Assembly: GCA_037414955.1 (NCBI GenBank)
Contig: JBBEWH010000154.1
Span: 1-64,000, forward strand
DNA length: 64,000 nucleotides
Reading direction: 5' to 3'
Source: Phytohabitans sp037414955
Lineage (GTDB): Bacteria > Actinomycetota > Actinomycetes > Mycobacteriales > Micromonosporaceae
Shown here: positions 24,261 through 33,591 of the stretch, in pieces
Layout of the letters: each line of letters opens with the position of its first letter
Numbering within the stretch: position 1 is the first letter of the stretch
The notes under the pieces: generated by a model
The model's input: only the letters and a program-made list of their open reading frames with translations
What the model was told of the DNA's origin: nothing
Database searches by the model: none
Position numbers and translations under genes: made by a program

Positions 24261-26027
24261 TCACCTCATCGAGACCTGGTTGAGTTCGGTGATCCACAGT
24301 CGTTCCCGGCCACCGCAACCGGTGGCTCCGGGGATGACGAATCCGGCGGCGCGCACCCGGGTGCGTCCCGCGGGGATGACGACGTCGGGGTCCGCGCCTT
24401 CCAGGTGGTATCGCCGCCCGTCGGCGCTGTCGAGCGGACTGCAGTAGCCGGACTGTATCGCGCCATCGAGCGTCATATCCAGCCAGCCGAGCGCGGTGAC
24501 CGGCTCGCTGAACGCCGCCGGCCGGGTCGGCGCCACGCTGGGACTGGGACTGGGACTGGGACTGGGGCTCGGGGTCGGTGACGCGGACGATTGCCCCGCC
24601 GAATCAGGGCCGGACGGGCCGCGTTCCAGCGTCGACCGCAACCCGATGCCAACGAGCACGGCGAGGACGACCGCGACGGCGGCGCCCACCAGTATGGCCG
24701 GACGCCCCAGCTTCCGAGCGCCAACCGGAGCCCGCTCCCCGACCGGCGGCCGCGGCGATCCGGCGCCGACAGCGGCGGACGGCTGGGCCGCGCCGGCGTC
24801 CACCGCCGCAGACGATCCCGGCGCGCCAGTGCCCACCCCAGCCGGTGACCGCGCGGCGCCGGCATCCACCGTGACAGAGGGCCCCGGCGCGCCGGCATCC
24901 GCCGTGGCGGAAAGCCCTGGCGCGCCGGTGGCGGCCGCCGCGGGTGGCCGTGGCGTGGCCGGGCCGACCGTGTCGGCCGCGAGCAGGCCGCCCTTCGCGA
25001 CGACCAGTTCTGGCTGCTCGATCATCATCGGGTCGACGCCGAACGCCTGGCGCAGCGCGGTCGCCACCCAGGGGAGCCGGCTACCGCCACCGACGAGGAG
25101 CACCGCGCCGAGGTCGCCAGCCCGCAGGTCGCGGGCGGCGAGGACCGCCCGCGTCGCCTCGACCGTGCGGTTGACGATGGGCCGCGCCAGCTCGTCCAGC
25201 TGTTCCCGCCCGAGGCTCACCTCGATGTCCAGCAACGGCACGTGGATGAGCGTGGACGGCAGCCGCGCCAGGCTCTCCTTGGCGAGCCGGACGCTGTCCC
25301 ACAGTTGACGCGCCGCTCGACGCTCCCCCGCCGTCGCCGGGTTGCGCAGCCGTTGCCACGCCGGGTCGCCGGCCGGACCGATCGCGGCCACTACCGCGGC
25401 GTCGATGTCCAGGCCGCCGACGTCGTCCAGGCCGCGGGTCGCGAGCACGTCGAAGCCGGTGGGACGGCGCACGACGAGAGTCGCGTCGAACGTGCCGGCG
25501 CCGAAGTCGTAGACCAGGAGCGGCCTGCCATCCGGCACCCGTTCGCCGGCGGCCGCCAACAGGTATCCGGCCGCCGCGACCGGTTCGACGGCGAGTTCGA
25601 CCGCCGGCAGACCGGCGGCGGTGGCGGCCGCGGACAGCACGCGCCGCCGGGGTGTCCCCCACGAGGCGGGACAGGTGACGACGGTACGGCTTGCCAGGCC
25701 GCCGATGATCTGCCGTACCTCCGTGCCGACGCGGGCGAAGACGGCCGCGATCAGGTCGACCACCGGCACCTCGACGCCCAGCAGAACGGCGCCCTCGTCG
25801 ATGCGACGCTTCGGGTGCGGCTCGAACCGGTCCGGCGCAGCGAGCCCGGCGTGGACGGCGTCGCGGCCGACGAGGAACCCGCCGCTCGCGTCCGCGCATA
25901 CCGCCGAGGGCAGCAGGGGCGAACCGTCGAAGAGGGCCGGCTCCGGCGACGCGCCGGCGCGGCTGAGCATCGCGACGGTCGACGAGGTCCCGAAGTCGAT
26001 TGCCAACCGATAGTCTTCGACAGCCAC
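24261..26027 (-). CDS. Hsp70-like actin-fold ATPase with membrane anchor and outer domain
   Basis: 588 residues from GTG. The N-terminal about 370 residues keep the Hsp70 nucleotide motifs: phosphate 1 AIDFGTSSTVAML, phosphate 2 YDFGAGTFDATLV and adenosine site LLVGGGSRLPWV. The peptide-binding domain of DnaK is missing. In its place is a degenerate Ala/Gly/Pro repeat linker, one membrane span at about 443-463 (PAILVGAAVAVVLAVLVGIG), an SPSPSP tract and a small extracytoplasmic domain with two Cys. TAAATT lies 6 bases before the GTG, suggesting a leaderless transcript. Similar Hsp70-TM proteins occur in actinobacteria; their function is unknown. Confidence 0.82.
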   Translation of the reverse strand: MAVEDYRLAIDFGTSSTVAMLSRAGASPEPALFDGSPLLPSAVCADASGGFLVGRDAVHAGLAAPDRFEPHPKRRIDEGAVLLGVEVPVVDLIAAVFARVGTEVRQIIGGLASRTVVTCPASWGTPRRRVLSAAATAAGLPAVELAVEPVAAAGYLLAAAGERVPDGRPLLVYDFGAGTFDATLVVRRPTGFDVLATRGLDDVGGLDIDAAVVAAIGPAGDPAWQRLRNPATAGERRAARQLWDSVRLAKESLARLPSTLIHVPLLDIEVSLGREQLDELARPIVNRTVEATRAVLAARDLRAGDLGAVLLVGGGSRLPWVATALRQAFGVDPMMIEQPELVVAKGGLLAADTVGPATPRPPAAAATGAPGLSATADAGAPGPSVTVDAGAARSPAGVGTGAPGSSAAVDAGAAQPSAAVGAGSPRPPVGERAPVGARKLGRPAILVGAAVAVVLAVLVGIGLRSTLERGPSGPDSAGQSSASPTPSPSPSPSPSPSVAPTRPAAFSEPVTALGWLDMTLDGAIQSGYCSPLDSADGRRYHLEGADPDVVIPAGRTRVRAAGFVIPGATGCGGRERLWITELNQVSMR

Positions 26028-26115
26028 CTTGCCAATTTACGGTGCCGGTCCGCCCCCACCGAGCCGACGGAAGGTCAGTCTTGTCCGCCAGCCGTCCAAT
26101 CAGGACGCGGCGGCG

Positions 26116-27150
26116 TCAATCGTCGAGCAGCGTCTTGATGCGATCCATCGCCGCCACCGCGGCCGCCCGGTCGCGGCGGCCGAGGCCGCAACTGGTCGAG
26201 ACATCGGCCGGGCGTCCAAGGGCCTCCTCGACGTGTCGCCGGACCCGGCGCTGCGTATCGAGATCTTGGTCTTCATGCGCATATCCGGCGACGAACCGGG
26301 CACCGCGCAGGCGAAGACCGCGCAACGGCCGGTAGAAGGCCGCGTCGTCCACGGGTGGGTGGTCCGCCGCGGCCAGCGGCGCGTGCACATACGCCAGGGA
26401 ACGCCCCGCGGGCCAGCGCGCGACCAGGGCGTTGGTCAGGAGTACCAGTGGCCCGGCGTCAGCCAGCCTCCCCAGTGCGCGGTGGTTCATGTCGCCGAGA
26501 CACAGGTGTACGCCGAACCGGGTCCGCGCGGGCGCCGCGCGCGCCAGCGCGCCGACCCGGCGAGCGAGGAGGGCGGCCAGCATCGCCCGTGCTGGACGCG
26601 GTGCCCGGGCCAGCAGCACCAGCTCCACCGGGATCTCGATCTGGAACAACACGTCGTCGCCGGCCAACTCGTGGATCTGCCGCATCGTGGCAGCGAGGGC
26701 CTCGGTGAACGGCCTGAGGTGCCGGACCGGACCGACCGGCCCGAAGGTGAACATCGCGAGGTCGACGTCGCCGGGAATGCCGACCTGGAAGCCCAGATCA
26801 CGGCCGGCCGCTCCGAGCCGAGCGCAAGTCGCTTGGTAGCTGGGCAACGCCTGCCGCGTCGCGGCCACGATGCCGAGATCCAGCGCCGCACCGGACAGGC
26901 GCTGGCCCGGCCGGACCCGGAAACGGGGTGTCTTGTCGTAGTCCGACCAGTCGCCGTCCCTGGTCAGCTCGAGCACCGGGTGATCCCGGAAGGACTCGAT
27001 CGCGCCGATGATCCAATTTCGGCGGTCGCCGGTCTCGCCGTCGGGCAGGAAGTCCAGGTCGCTACCCAGGTGCGTGACGGCCAGCCGCATCGCGTCGGCC
27101 GCGTCGGCGGCGGGAATGCTGCCCACCAGATGGGCCCGTCGCACCGCCAT
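26116..27150 (-). CDS. Uncharacterised UROD/MetE-like superfamily protein
   Basis: 344 residues from an ATG with AAAGG upstream. The start RRAHLVGSIPAADAADAMRL and PDGETGDRRNWI resemble the N-terminal part of B12-independent methionine synthase-like TIM barrels, in which HxGS-type motifs bind substrate. VGIPGDVDLAMFTFGP, HLCLGDMN and a C-terminal CGLGRR fit that fold. The length is far below true MetE (about 750), so it is not a complete methionine synthase. Reaction unknown. It lies on the same strand as the Hsp70-like gene, 88 bases upstream of it. Confidence 0.6.
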   Translation of the reverse strand: MAVRRAHLVGSIPAADAADAMRLAVTHLGSDLDFLPDGETGDRRNWIIGAIESFRDHPVLELTRDGDWSDYDKTPRFRVRPGQRLSGAALDLGIVAATRQALPSYQATCARLGAAGRDLGFQVGIPGDVDLAMFTFGPVGPVRHLRPFTEALAATMRQIHELAGDDVLFQIEIPVELVLLARAPRPARAMLAALLARRVGALARAAPARTRFGVHLCLGDMNHRALGRLADAGPLVLLTNALVARWPAGRSLAYVHAPLAAADHPPVDDAAFYRPLRGLRLRGARFVAGYAHEDQDLDTQRRVRRHVEEALGRPADVSTSCGLGRRDRAAAVAAMDRIKTLLDD

Positions 27151-27222
27151 CGCGAGACCTTTCGATCGCCGACGCTCGATGCATCCAGTATCACCGGAAG
27201 CCGGCGCCGCCGCCAGAAAAGC

Positions 27223-27259
27223 ACAGGGGGTACGCGGCCGCGGGCCGCGTACCCCCTGT
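27223..27259 (-). terminator. Strong hairpin terminator of the small secreted protein gene
   Basis: A perfect 17-base stem (ACAGGGGGTACGCGGCC and complement) with a 3-base loop. On the minus strand it is followed by GCTTTTCT. It begins 12 bases after the stop codon at 27272, as expected for an intrinsic terminator. Confidence 0.75.
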
Positions 27260-27271
27260 CGCTCTTGGCCG

Positions 27272-27739
27272 TCAGCCGCAGTTGCCCCAGCTGTACCGGC
27301 CGTTGCTCGCCCACGAGGTGCCGTACAGGATCTCGCCCGCGTACATGACGCAAGCGTCCACCGCGGAGCGCCGCTTCGCGGCGTAGTACTTGTAGCTGCC
27401 CGACTGCTCGACCCAGGACTCACCCTCGACCCGCAGCCTGGCGGCGACCCCGGTCATCGAGCCGATGGCCACCGCCTTGAGGGTGGCCACGCAGTTGTCC
27501 CCGGTCGCGCCGTTGTACATCAGGTAGACGTCGCCCACCTTGGTGCTGCCCGAGTAGATCGTCCGGTGACCGTCGGTGGTGTACGCCCACGAGCCGCCGA
27601 AGTCGTTGTTGCAGGCTTGCGCCGCGGTGAACGGGTTCGTCGCGGCCTGGGCGGGCGAGCCGAACGTCGCCACCGCCACGGCCACCGCCACGGTCGAGAT
27701 CGCCAGTCGTCGCGCTAGTACGCGCACACGGTCCTCCAT
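27272..27739 (-). CDS. Small secreted protein, family not recognised
   Basis: 155 residues from ATG 27739. The signal peptide (RLAISTVAVAVAVATFGSPAQA) is cleaved near QAA. The mature part of about 120 residues is Tyr/Gly/Ser-rich with four Cys (QACNNDFGG, DNCVATLK, DACVMYAG, WGNCG), suggesting disulfides, and no motif I recognise. It resembles small secreted spore- or mycelium-associated proteins of actinomycetes only in general form. It has its own strong terminator and an operator-like inverted repeat upstream. Confidence 0.75.
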   Translation of the reverse strand: MEDRVRVLARRLAISTVAVAVAVATFGSPAQAATNPFTAAQACNNDFGGSWAYTTDGHRTIYSGSTKVGDVYLMYNGATGDNCVATLKAVAIGSMTGVAARLRVEGESWVEQSGSYKYYAAKRRSAVDACVMYAGEILYGTSWASNGRYSWGNCG

Positions 27740-27754
27740 CGTTCCGACATCAAG

Positions 27755-27780
27755 ATCATTAACTTGCCGGCGGCAATGAT
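27755..27780. promoter_or_regulatory. Operator-like inverted repeat upstream of the small secreted protein gene
   Basis: TTGCCG-g-CGGCAA (27764-27776) nested within ATCATT and AATGAT, 16 bases upstream of the start codon. It lies between this gene and the LysR gene stop, so it most likely regulates the secreted protein. Confidence 0.4.
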
Positions 27781-27812
27781 GCCACATCAGATGATCAACA
27801 ATCCAACCGCGC

Positions 27813-28685
27813 TCACGCCTGGGGCGCCGCGGCCTCGGCGAGCGCCACCAGCAGAGCGGCGGTCACGGGCGGATCGGGCGGCTCGCCGTAGGTCGCCGCG
27901 TACACGTGGCGGCGCGAGCCGGGCAGCTCGGTGGCGACGATGCCCTTGATCCGGTGCGCGCGCAGCGCCAGCCCGGGGATGATGGTCGCCCCGAGCCCGG
28001 CCGCCACGAGCGTCTGCATGACCACCATGTCGTCGGAGGTGTAGCCGATCTGCGGCGCGAAGCCCTCGTCGGCGCACAGTGCCAGCAGGTGGCTGCGGCA
28101 TCGCTCGCAGCCGGCGATCCAGGTCGCGTCGCGCAGCGACGCCAGCGTGCGTCCCCGGAGGGTGGACAGCAGGTACACCGGGTCGTCGAGCAGGTGGCGC
28201 AACCGGACGCCGTCGGGCTCGGGCTCGGTCTCGTCGTACCGGAAGATGACCGCGACGTCGATCTTTCCGGTGCGCAGCAGTTCCAACGCCTCGGGCGGAT
28301 GGGCGTCGACCAGGCTGACCCGCAAGCCTGGATGCCGGCCGGCGAGCGCCGCCACGGCCCCCGGCACGAGGGACCCGATCGCGGACGAGAAGCCGGCCAG
28401 CCGCACCCGCCCCGCGGTCAGCCCCACGTGGGCGGCGAGCTCCGCGTCGGCGGCGTCGAGCCGGCCGATGATCTCGGCCGCCCGGTCCGCGAGCAGCTGC
28501 CCGGCCTGGGTGAGCCGGACGCCGCGCCCGACCCGTTGCAACAGCTGCGCGCCGGTCTCCGCCTCCAGCCGGGCCAGGTGGTGGCTGACCGTCGGCTGCG
28601 TGTAGTGCAACTCCTTCGCCGCGGCCGTGACCGAGCCGTGCCGGGCCAGGGCGTCGAGCACGCGCAGCCGGGTGACGTCGAGCAT
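27813..28685 (-). CDS. LysR-family transcriptional regulator
   Basis: 290 residues. The N-terminal HTH is clear (ALARHGSVTAAAKELHYTQPTVSHHLARLE). The effector domain follows (GRVRLAGFSSAIGSLVPGAV, KIDVAVIFRYDE). TACGAT lies exactly 6 bases before the ATG, suggesting a leaderless transcript. It is divergent from the cysteine dioxygenase gene with 74 bases between, the classical LysR arrangement, so it probably controls that gene. Confidence 0.88.
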   Translation of the reverse strand: MLDVTRLRVLDALARHGSVTAAAKELHYTQPTVSHHLARLEAETGAQLLQRVGRGVRLTQAGQLLADRAAEIIGRLDAADAELAAHVGLTAGRVRLAGFSSAIGSLVPGAVAALAGRHPGLRVSLVDAHPPEALELLRTGKIDVAVIFRYDETEPEPDGVRLRHLLDDPVYLLSTLRGRTLASLRDATWIAGCERCRSHLLALCADEGFAPQIGYTSDDMVVMQTLVAAGLGATIIPGLALRAHRIKGIVATELPGSRRHVYAATYGEPPDPPVTAALLVALAEAAAPQA

Positions 28686-28759
28686 GCATCGATCGTATCT
28701 ATGGATCAGCACGAAACTTGCCATTAGACATATGAATTGTCCCGGCGCAGGCTCTTCAT
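28686..28759. promoter_or_regulatory. Divergent LysR/cysteine dioxygenase control region
   Basis: A 74-base region, AT-rich at 28722-28739 (CATTAGACATATGAATTG), with ATT and AAT as outer halves of a loose dyad. The LysR -10 (TACGAT, minus strand) is at 28692-28697. A LysR binding site is expected here but no clear T-N11-A box can be fixed by eye. Confidence 0.35.
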
Positions 28760-29305
28760 ATGACAACAACGACACACCTGCCGGCGACCCACCCGACCGC
28801 GACTCACCTGACGGAAACACAGCCCCTGGCCGATCTGGTCGACGGCGTCCGCACGGCCGTCGACGCGCACGCCAGCTGGCCGGCCACCGCCCAGCTCGTC
28901 GCCGCGCAGCTGCGCCGCCACCTGCCCACCCCGGACGTGCTGACCGCCGAGCAGCGCCTCGGCTCACCCGACGGCTATCGCAGCCACGTCCTGCACGTCG
29001 CACCCGACGGCGCGTTCTCCATCGTCGCGGTGGTGTGGCGGCCCGGCCAGATCACCCGCATCCACGACCACGTGACCTGGTGCGTCTTCGGTGTCATCCA
29101 GGGCATCGAGCGGGAGGAACTCTTCGACGCCGACCTCAACCTGGTCGGCGTCAACGACAATCACACCGGCGACGTCAGCGGGTTCGCCCCGCCCGGCGAC
29201 ATCCACCGCGTGCACAACACGACCGGGACGACGGCGATCTCGATCCACATCTACGGCACCGACGTGACCCGCGTCGGCTCCAGCGTCCGCCGCTACTACA
29301 ACTGA
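28760..29305 (+). CDS. Cysteine dioxygenase-family cupin enzyme
   Basis: 181 residues. The cupin iron ligands are visible: RIHDHVTW (His-x-His) and GDIHRVHN (third His). Cysteine dioxygenases oxidise cysteine to cysteine sulfinate with O2; related thiol dioxygenases use other thiols, so the substrate is likely but not proven. The N-terminal THLPATHPTATHLTET stretch is low complexity. The 3' end overlaps the convergent epimerase gene by 10 bases. Confidence 0.83.
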   Translation: MTTTTHLPATHPTATHLTETQPLADLVDGVRTAVDAHASWPATAQLVAAQLRRHLPTPDVLTAEQRLGSPDGYRSHVLHVAPDGAFSIVAVVWRPGQITRIHDHVTWCVFGVIQGIEREELFDADLNLVGVNDNHTGDVSGFAPPGDIHRVHNTTGTTAISIHIYGTDVTRVGSSVRRYYN

Positions 29306-30288
29306 GACCGGACCCGCCACCGCGCGACCAACTGGTCCATCAGGGCGTCGAGGCGCCGATCGACGACCTGCCGCGCCGGATCCGCGTCGTACCAGGCCAC
29401 GATCTCGCGGGCACCGCGCGCGAAGGGGATCGTCGCGACATAGTCCGGCACGATCGATCGCACCTTCGCGTTGTCGAAGATCATGGAATGTGCTTTGTCG
29501 CCGAGCAGTCCCGCGCCCCACTCCGGGTCGGCGGCGGCGATCGCGTCCGACGGCACGTGCACGATGCGCGGCTCGACCCCCAGCGCCGCCCCGAACGTCT
29601 CGGCGATCTGGTTCCAGGTCAACGCCTCGTCGGAGGTGATGTGAAACGCCTCGCCGATCGCGCGCGGGTGGCCCAACAGCGGCACGAATGCCTTCGCGAA
29701 GTCCTCGTGGTGCGTGAGTGTCCACAGTGACGTCCCATCACCGTGCACCACGATCTCCTTGCCCTGCCGCATCCGCGCCAGCGCCGTCCAGCCGCCGTCG
29801 AACGGCACCAGCGTCCGATCGTAGGTGTGGGAGGGCCGCACGATGGTGACCGGCAGGCCATCCTCGCGGTACGCGGCGATCAGCCGGTCCTCACAGGCGA
29901 TCTTGTCGCGGGAGTACCGCCAGAATGGGTTGCGCAGCGGCGTCGACTCCACAATGGGCACTCGCGCGGGCGGCGTCTGGTACGCGGACGCCGAGCTGAT
30001 GAAGACGTACTGGCGGGTGCGGTTCCGGAAGAGCGCGATGTCGGTCTGCACGTGGTCCGGCGTGAACGCCACCCAGTCGACCACCGCGTCGAACTCCAGA
30101 TCGCCGAGCGCCTCCGTGACCGTGGCGGGCTGGCGGATGTCCGCGCGCAGCACGGTCGCCTCGTCGGGCACCGGGCGCGGGCCGCCGGTGTTTCGCTTGA
30201 GCAGGTACAGGTCGATGCCGCGCGCGACGGCGAGCCGGGCACAGGCCGAGCTGATGATGCCGCTGCCGCCGACGAACAGAACTTTCAA
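29296..30288 (-). CDS. NAD-dependent epimerase/dehydratase (extended SDR)
   Basis: About 330 residues. The cofactor site VLFVGGSGIISSACARLA (GGxGxxx), the acidic DIRQPATV segment and FRNRTRQYVFISSASAYQ followed by YSRDK (YxxxK catalytic pair) mark an extended SDR. HTYDRTLVPFDGGWTAL is a substrate loop. The start is either TTG at 30288 (AAGGA 10 bases upstream; MKVLFVGG) or GTG at 30297 (AAGGA only 2 bases upstream). It follows the SARP gene by about 20 bases on the same strand, so the two are probably cotranscribed. Substrate unknown. Confidence 0.8.
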   Translation of the reverse strand: MKVLFVGGSGIISSACARLAVARGIDLYLLKRNTGGPRPVPDEATVLRADIRQPATVTEALGDLEFDAVVDWVAFTPDHVQTDIALFRNRTRQYVFISSASAYQTPPARVPIVESTPLRNPFWRYSRDKIACEDRLIAAYREDGLPVTIVRPSHTYDRTLVPFDGGWTALARMRQGKEIVVHGDGTSLWTLTHHEDFAKAFVPLLGHPRAIGEAFHITSDEALTWNQIAETFGAALGVEPRIVHVPSDAIAAADPEWGAGLLGDKAHSMIFDNAKVRSIVPDYVATIPFARGAREIVAWYDADPARQVVDRRLDALMDQLVARWRVRSQL

Positions 30289-30307
30289 TGCGTCCACGAT
30301 CCTTACG

Positions 30308-33300
30308 CTATGACAACTCCAGGACGGCCCGCGCCCGGTCTTCGAGAACCCGGAACCCGGTCCGGCGCGCGGCCGTGAGCGCGCGCTGCCCGTACTCCCG
30401 GGCCCGCTCGGTGCGGCCGAGGCCCTGACACGCCGCGGCGAGGCCGATGAACGCCTCGATCTGCGGCAGCCCATCCAGATCCTCGCCGGCCTGCTCGAGC
30501 GCCTGCTGATGCAGCGCCACCGCCTCCCGGTGGTGACCGAGGCGGTGGTGGACGGTGGCGAGGGTGTTCAGCGCGTCCACCTCGATCCGGACGGCGCCGA
30601 GCAGGCGCGCCTGCGTCACCGCGACCCGGGCCAGGTCCAGCGCCTGCCGGAGCTCGCCACGGTCACGGTGCACCTCGGCCAGGTCGCGCAGGGAGTGGAC
30701 CTCCACGCCGCGGTCGCCGATCTCCCGGGCGAGGGTGAGGGCCTGGCTGAGATGGTTCAGCGCCTCGTCGAGCCGGCCGGCCGCGTGGCAGATCTCGCCG
30801 AGGGTACCCAGCGCCGCGGCCTCGCCCTCGCGGGCGCCGGCCTGCCGGCGCAGCGTGACCGCGTAGGCGGCCGATTCGAGGGCCGCCCGGAAGCGGCCCA
30901 GGTACCAGTAGGTGCGCGCGAGGTGGTTGAGGGTGAGCGCCTCGCCGTTGCGCGACTCCTCCCGGCGGTAGAGGGCCAGCGCCCGGTCGTACACCGCGGC
31001 GGCCTCGTCGAGCTTGCCGGCGTCGCGGTACACCGTTGCCAGTACCCCGAGCGCGGTGGCCTCGCCCTGCGCCCAGCCGGCGCGTTCGGCGAGGGCCAGG
31101 GCGCGCGTGCAGTGCGCGATGGCCTCCGGGTAGCGCAGCTGGCGGTGCTCGAGGTTGCTGAGACTGAGCAGCGTGATGGCCTGCGCGGGCAGGTCGCCCT
31201 CGGCCTCGGCGGCGCGCAACCCGGCGTCCGTCGCGCGGGCCAGGTCCACTGTGTGCAGGCGCAGGAGGAAGTAGCTGCGCAGCGTGTCGGCCAGCAGCCA
31301 CGCGCTCGGCCGGGGCCCGTGGTCGGCGGTGTACACGATGGTGGCGACCAGGTTGGTCCGCTCGGCGTCCAGCCAGGCCAGCGCGGCCGCGTCGGTGGCG
31401 AAGGCCGGACCGCGGGTCCCGGCCGCCGGCACCGGCAGGCGGAGCCGGTCCGGGTACGCGAGCTTCGCCGCCGCGTCGGCGCCTTGGAGGTACCAGTCGA
31501 ACAGCCGGCGCAGCGCGGCCCGCCGCTGCTGGGCGGTGTCCTCGGCGTGCGACCGATCGGTGGCGTACTGGCGCAGCAGATCGTGGCTGGTGTACCGGCC
31601 GGGCTGGTGCTCAGTGGACAGATGCGCGCTGGCCAGCCGCTCCAGCAGCCGGCGCGCCACCGGCGCGGTGGTGTCCACGAGGGCGGCGGCGGCTTCCGCG
31701 GTGAGATCGGGCACGGGTGCCAGGCCGGCGAGCCGGAACAGCTGTCGCGCGTCCGGGGTCAGCGCCCGGTAGGACAGCTCGAAGGCGGCCCGCACACCGG
31801 ACCGCTCCTCGTCGCTGTCCAGAACGGACAGTGCGTCCTGGCGCATCTCGGCCACGAGGTCGGCGATGCGGCGCCCCGGGTGGTCGAGCAGGGTGGCCGC
31901 GGCGATGCGGAGCGCGAGCGGCAGGTAGGAGCACGCCTGGGCCAGCTCGGCGGCGGCGTCCGGCTCGGGCGCCACCCGCTCGCCGCCGAGGATCCGCTCC
32001 AGCAGCAGCTGCGCCTCGTCGGCGCCGAGCACGTCGAGGCCCAGCCGGCGGGCACCCTCGCGGGCCACCAGGCCGGAGAGCCGGTGCCGGCTGGTGACCA
32101 GCACCAGGCAGCCCGGGCTGGCCGGCAGCAGCGAGCGGACCTGCGCCGGATCGGCCGCGTTGTCCAGCAGTACCAGCACCCGGCGGTCGGCCAGCAACGA
32201 GCGGTACCGGGCGGCCGCGGCGCTCTCCTCCGCCGGGATCTCGCCAGCCGGCACGCCGAGGCTGCGCAGGAACTGCGCGAGCGCGTCGATCGGCCGGACC
32301 GGTTCGCCCTGCGCCTGGCCGCGCAGGTCCAGGTAGAGCTGGCCGTCCGGGTACCGCTCGGACACCCGGTGGGCCCAGTGCACGGCCAGGGCAGTCTTGC
32401 CGATGCCGGCCATGCCGGTGATCGTCGAGATCACGACCGCGGTGTCCCGGCTGGCGTATTCGGGCAGCAGTTCGTCGAGGCGCTTGAGGTGCTCGCGCCG
32501 GCCAGTGAAGCCCGCCACGTCGGCCGGCAGCTGCCGGGGCGTCGGCGGCGCGGCGGACCCCGATGGCGCTGGGCTGACCGCCGCCGCGTCGCGGGCCGCG
32601 TCCGCGGCGGGATCGTTGGCTGCGGTGACTGCGGTGGCTGCGTTTGCTGCGGTAGCTGCGGTGGTTTCGGTGGCTTCGTTGGCGAGGATCGCGGCGTACT
32701 GCTGCCGCAAGGTCGGGCCCGGGTCGAGTCCGAGCTCGTCGGCGAGTTGGTGACGCAGCCGGTGGTACACCTGCACCGCGTCGGCCTGGCGGCCGGCGCG
32801 GTGCAGGGCGAGCATCAGCTGCTCGACGAGGCGTTCCCGGAGCGGGTTCGCCGCCACCAGCTCGGCGAGGTCACCCACCACCTCGGCGTCGCGGCCGAGC
32901 CGCAGCTCCAGGTCGAAGCGGTGCTCGATCGCGGTCAGCCGCTGCTCCTCCAGCCGCGCGGCCGCCGCCTCCACGACCCGGCCGTCCAGGCCCATCAGCG
33001 CCGGCCCGTGCCACCGCCCCAGCGCGGACCGCAGCCCGGCGACCGCCTCGGCGAGCTGGCCGGCGTCCGCCAGCGCCAGGGCCCGGGCGACCTCGTCCGC
33101 GAAGACCTGCGAGTCCAGCTCGCCGGGCCGCGGCACGGCCCGGTAGCCACGGCCCTCGGCGACGATCGTGTTGGCCCGGCCCGCCGCGCCGTCGCCGAGC
33201 AGCCGGCGCAGGGCCGATACGTCGTTCTGCACCTGGCGCCGCGCGGTCGCCGGCGGCTGTTCGTCCCAGACCGCGTCGATCAGGTACTCCAGCGCGATGA

Positions 33301-33415
33301 CCTGGCCGGGGTGGGCCAGCAGGACGGCGAGCAACGTGCGCCGCCGGCGCCCACCCAACGCCACCGGGCCCCCGTCCGCGATCACCTCTAACGGCCCCAG
33401 GATGCGGAACTCCAC
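30308..33415 (-). CDS. AfsR/SARP-type regulator with BTAD, NB-ARC and TPR domains
   Basis: 1035 residues from GTG. A winged-helix DNA-binding domain (1-95) and bacterial transcriptional activation domain (about 100-240) are followed by an Ala/Thr-rich linker (246-295). The NB-ARC ATPase has P-loop GMAGIGKTA at 334-342 and a Walker B region VLVLLDNAAD. About seven TPR units then run to the C-terminus. This matches AfsR-like regulators that respond to a signal through ATP binding and switch on secondary metabolism or morphogenesis genes. No biosynthetic cluster lies nearby; the adjacent epimerase is the only obvious partner. CATCCT lies 6 bases before the GTG. Confidence 0.88.
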   Translation of the reverse strand: MEFRILGPLEVIADGGPVALGGRRRRTLLAVLLAHPGQVIALEYLIDAVWDEQPPATARRQVQNDVSALRRLLGDGAAGRANTIVAEGRGYRAVPRPGELDSQVFADEVARALALADAGQLAEAVAGLRSALGRWHGPALMGLDGRVVEAAAARLEEQRLTAIEHRFDLELRLGRDAEVVGDLAELVAANPLRERLVEQLMLALHRAGRQADAVQVYHRLRHQLADELGLDPGPTLRQQYAAILANEATETTAATAANAATAVTAANDPAADAARDAAAVSPAPSGSAAPPTPRQLPADVAGFTGRREHLKRLDELLPEYASRDTAVVISTITGMAGIGKTALAVHWAHRVSERYPDGQLYLDLRGQAQGEPVRPIDALAQFLRSLGVPAGEIPAEESAAAARYRSLLADRRVLVLLDNAADPAQVRSLLPASPGCLVLVTSRHRLSGLVAREGARRLGLDVLGADEAQLLLERILGGERVAPEPDAAAELAQACSYLPLALRIAAATLLDHPGRRIADLVAEMRQDALSVLDSDEERSGVRAAFELSYRALTPDARQLFRLAGLAPVPDLTAEAAAALVDTTAPVARRLLERLASAHLSTEHQPGRYTSHDLLRQYATDRSHAEDTAQQRRAALRRLFDWYLQGADAAAKLAYPDRLRLPVPAAGTRGPAFATDAAALAWLDAERTNLVATIVYTADHGPRPSAWLLADTLRSYFLLRLHTVDLARATDAGLRAAEAEGDLPAQAITLLSLSNLEHRQLRYPEAIAHCTRALALAERAGWAQGEATALGVLATVYRDAGKLDEAAAVYDRALALYRREESRNGEALTLNHLARTYWYLGRFRAALESAAYAVTLRRQAGAREGEAAALGTLGEICHAAGRLDEALNHLSQALTLAREIGDRGVEVHSLRDLAEVHRDRGELRQALDLARVAVTQARLLGAVRIEVDALNTLATVHHRLGHHREAVALHQQALEQAGEDLDGLPQIEAFIGLAAACQGLGRTERAREYGQRALTAARRTGFRVLEDRARAVLELS

Positions 33416-33427
33416 CCCCAGAGGATG

Positions 33428-33550
33428 TCAGACCAACGGCCACCCCATGGCGAACTGGTAGTCGACCCGGATCCGACCGGCGTCGTCGAGCAGGCAGAAG
33501 TCGTGGCCGAACACGTCCACCTCGCCAGTCGCAGCTTGAAGCAAACCCTT
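33428..33550 (-). pseudogene. Possible 3' remnant of a SnoaL/NTF2-like gene
   Basis: Translation of the minus strand ending at 33428 gives EVDVFGHDFCLLDDAGRIRV followed by DYQF and a stop. The pattern (HDF.LLD..GRIR.DYQF) looks like the last strand of a SnoaL-like polyketide-cyclase-fold protein. Upstream the frame runs into a type 3 palindrome and loses similarity. It is likely a truncated gene; it could also be chance. Confidence 0.35.
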
Positions 33551-33591
33551 CGCGAAAGTACTCGCAGCACCGCCGCCCCCGAGGACGCGCC

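Noticed and set aside
30509..33391. A 960-codon open frame on the plus strand opposite the SARP gene
   Set aside because: It is an antisense shadow produced by high GC at third positions. The protein is low-complexity Arg/Gly/Val-rich with no domain, while the minus strand gives a full SARP architecture.
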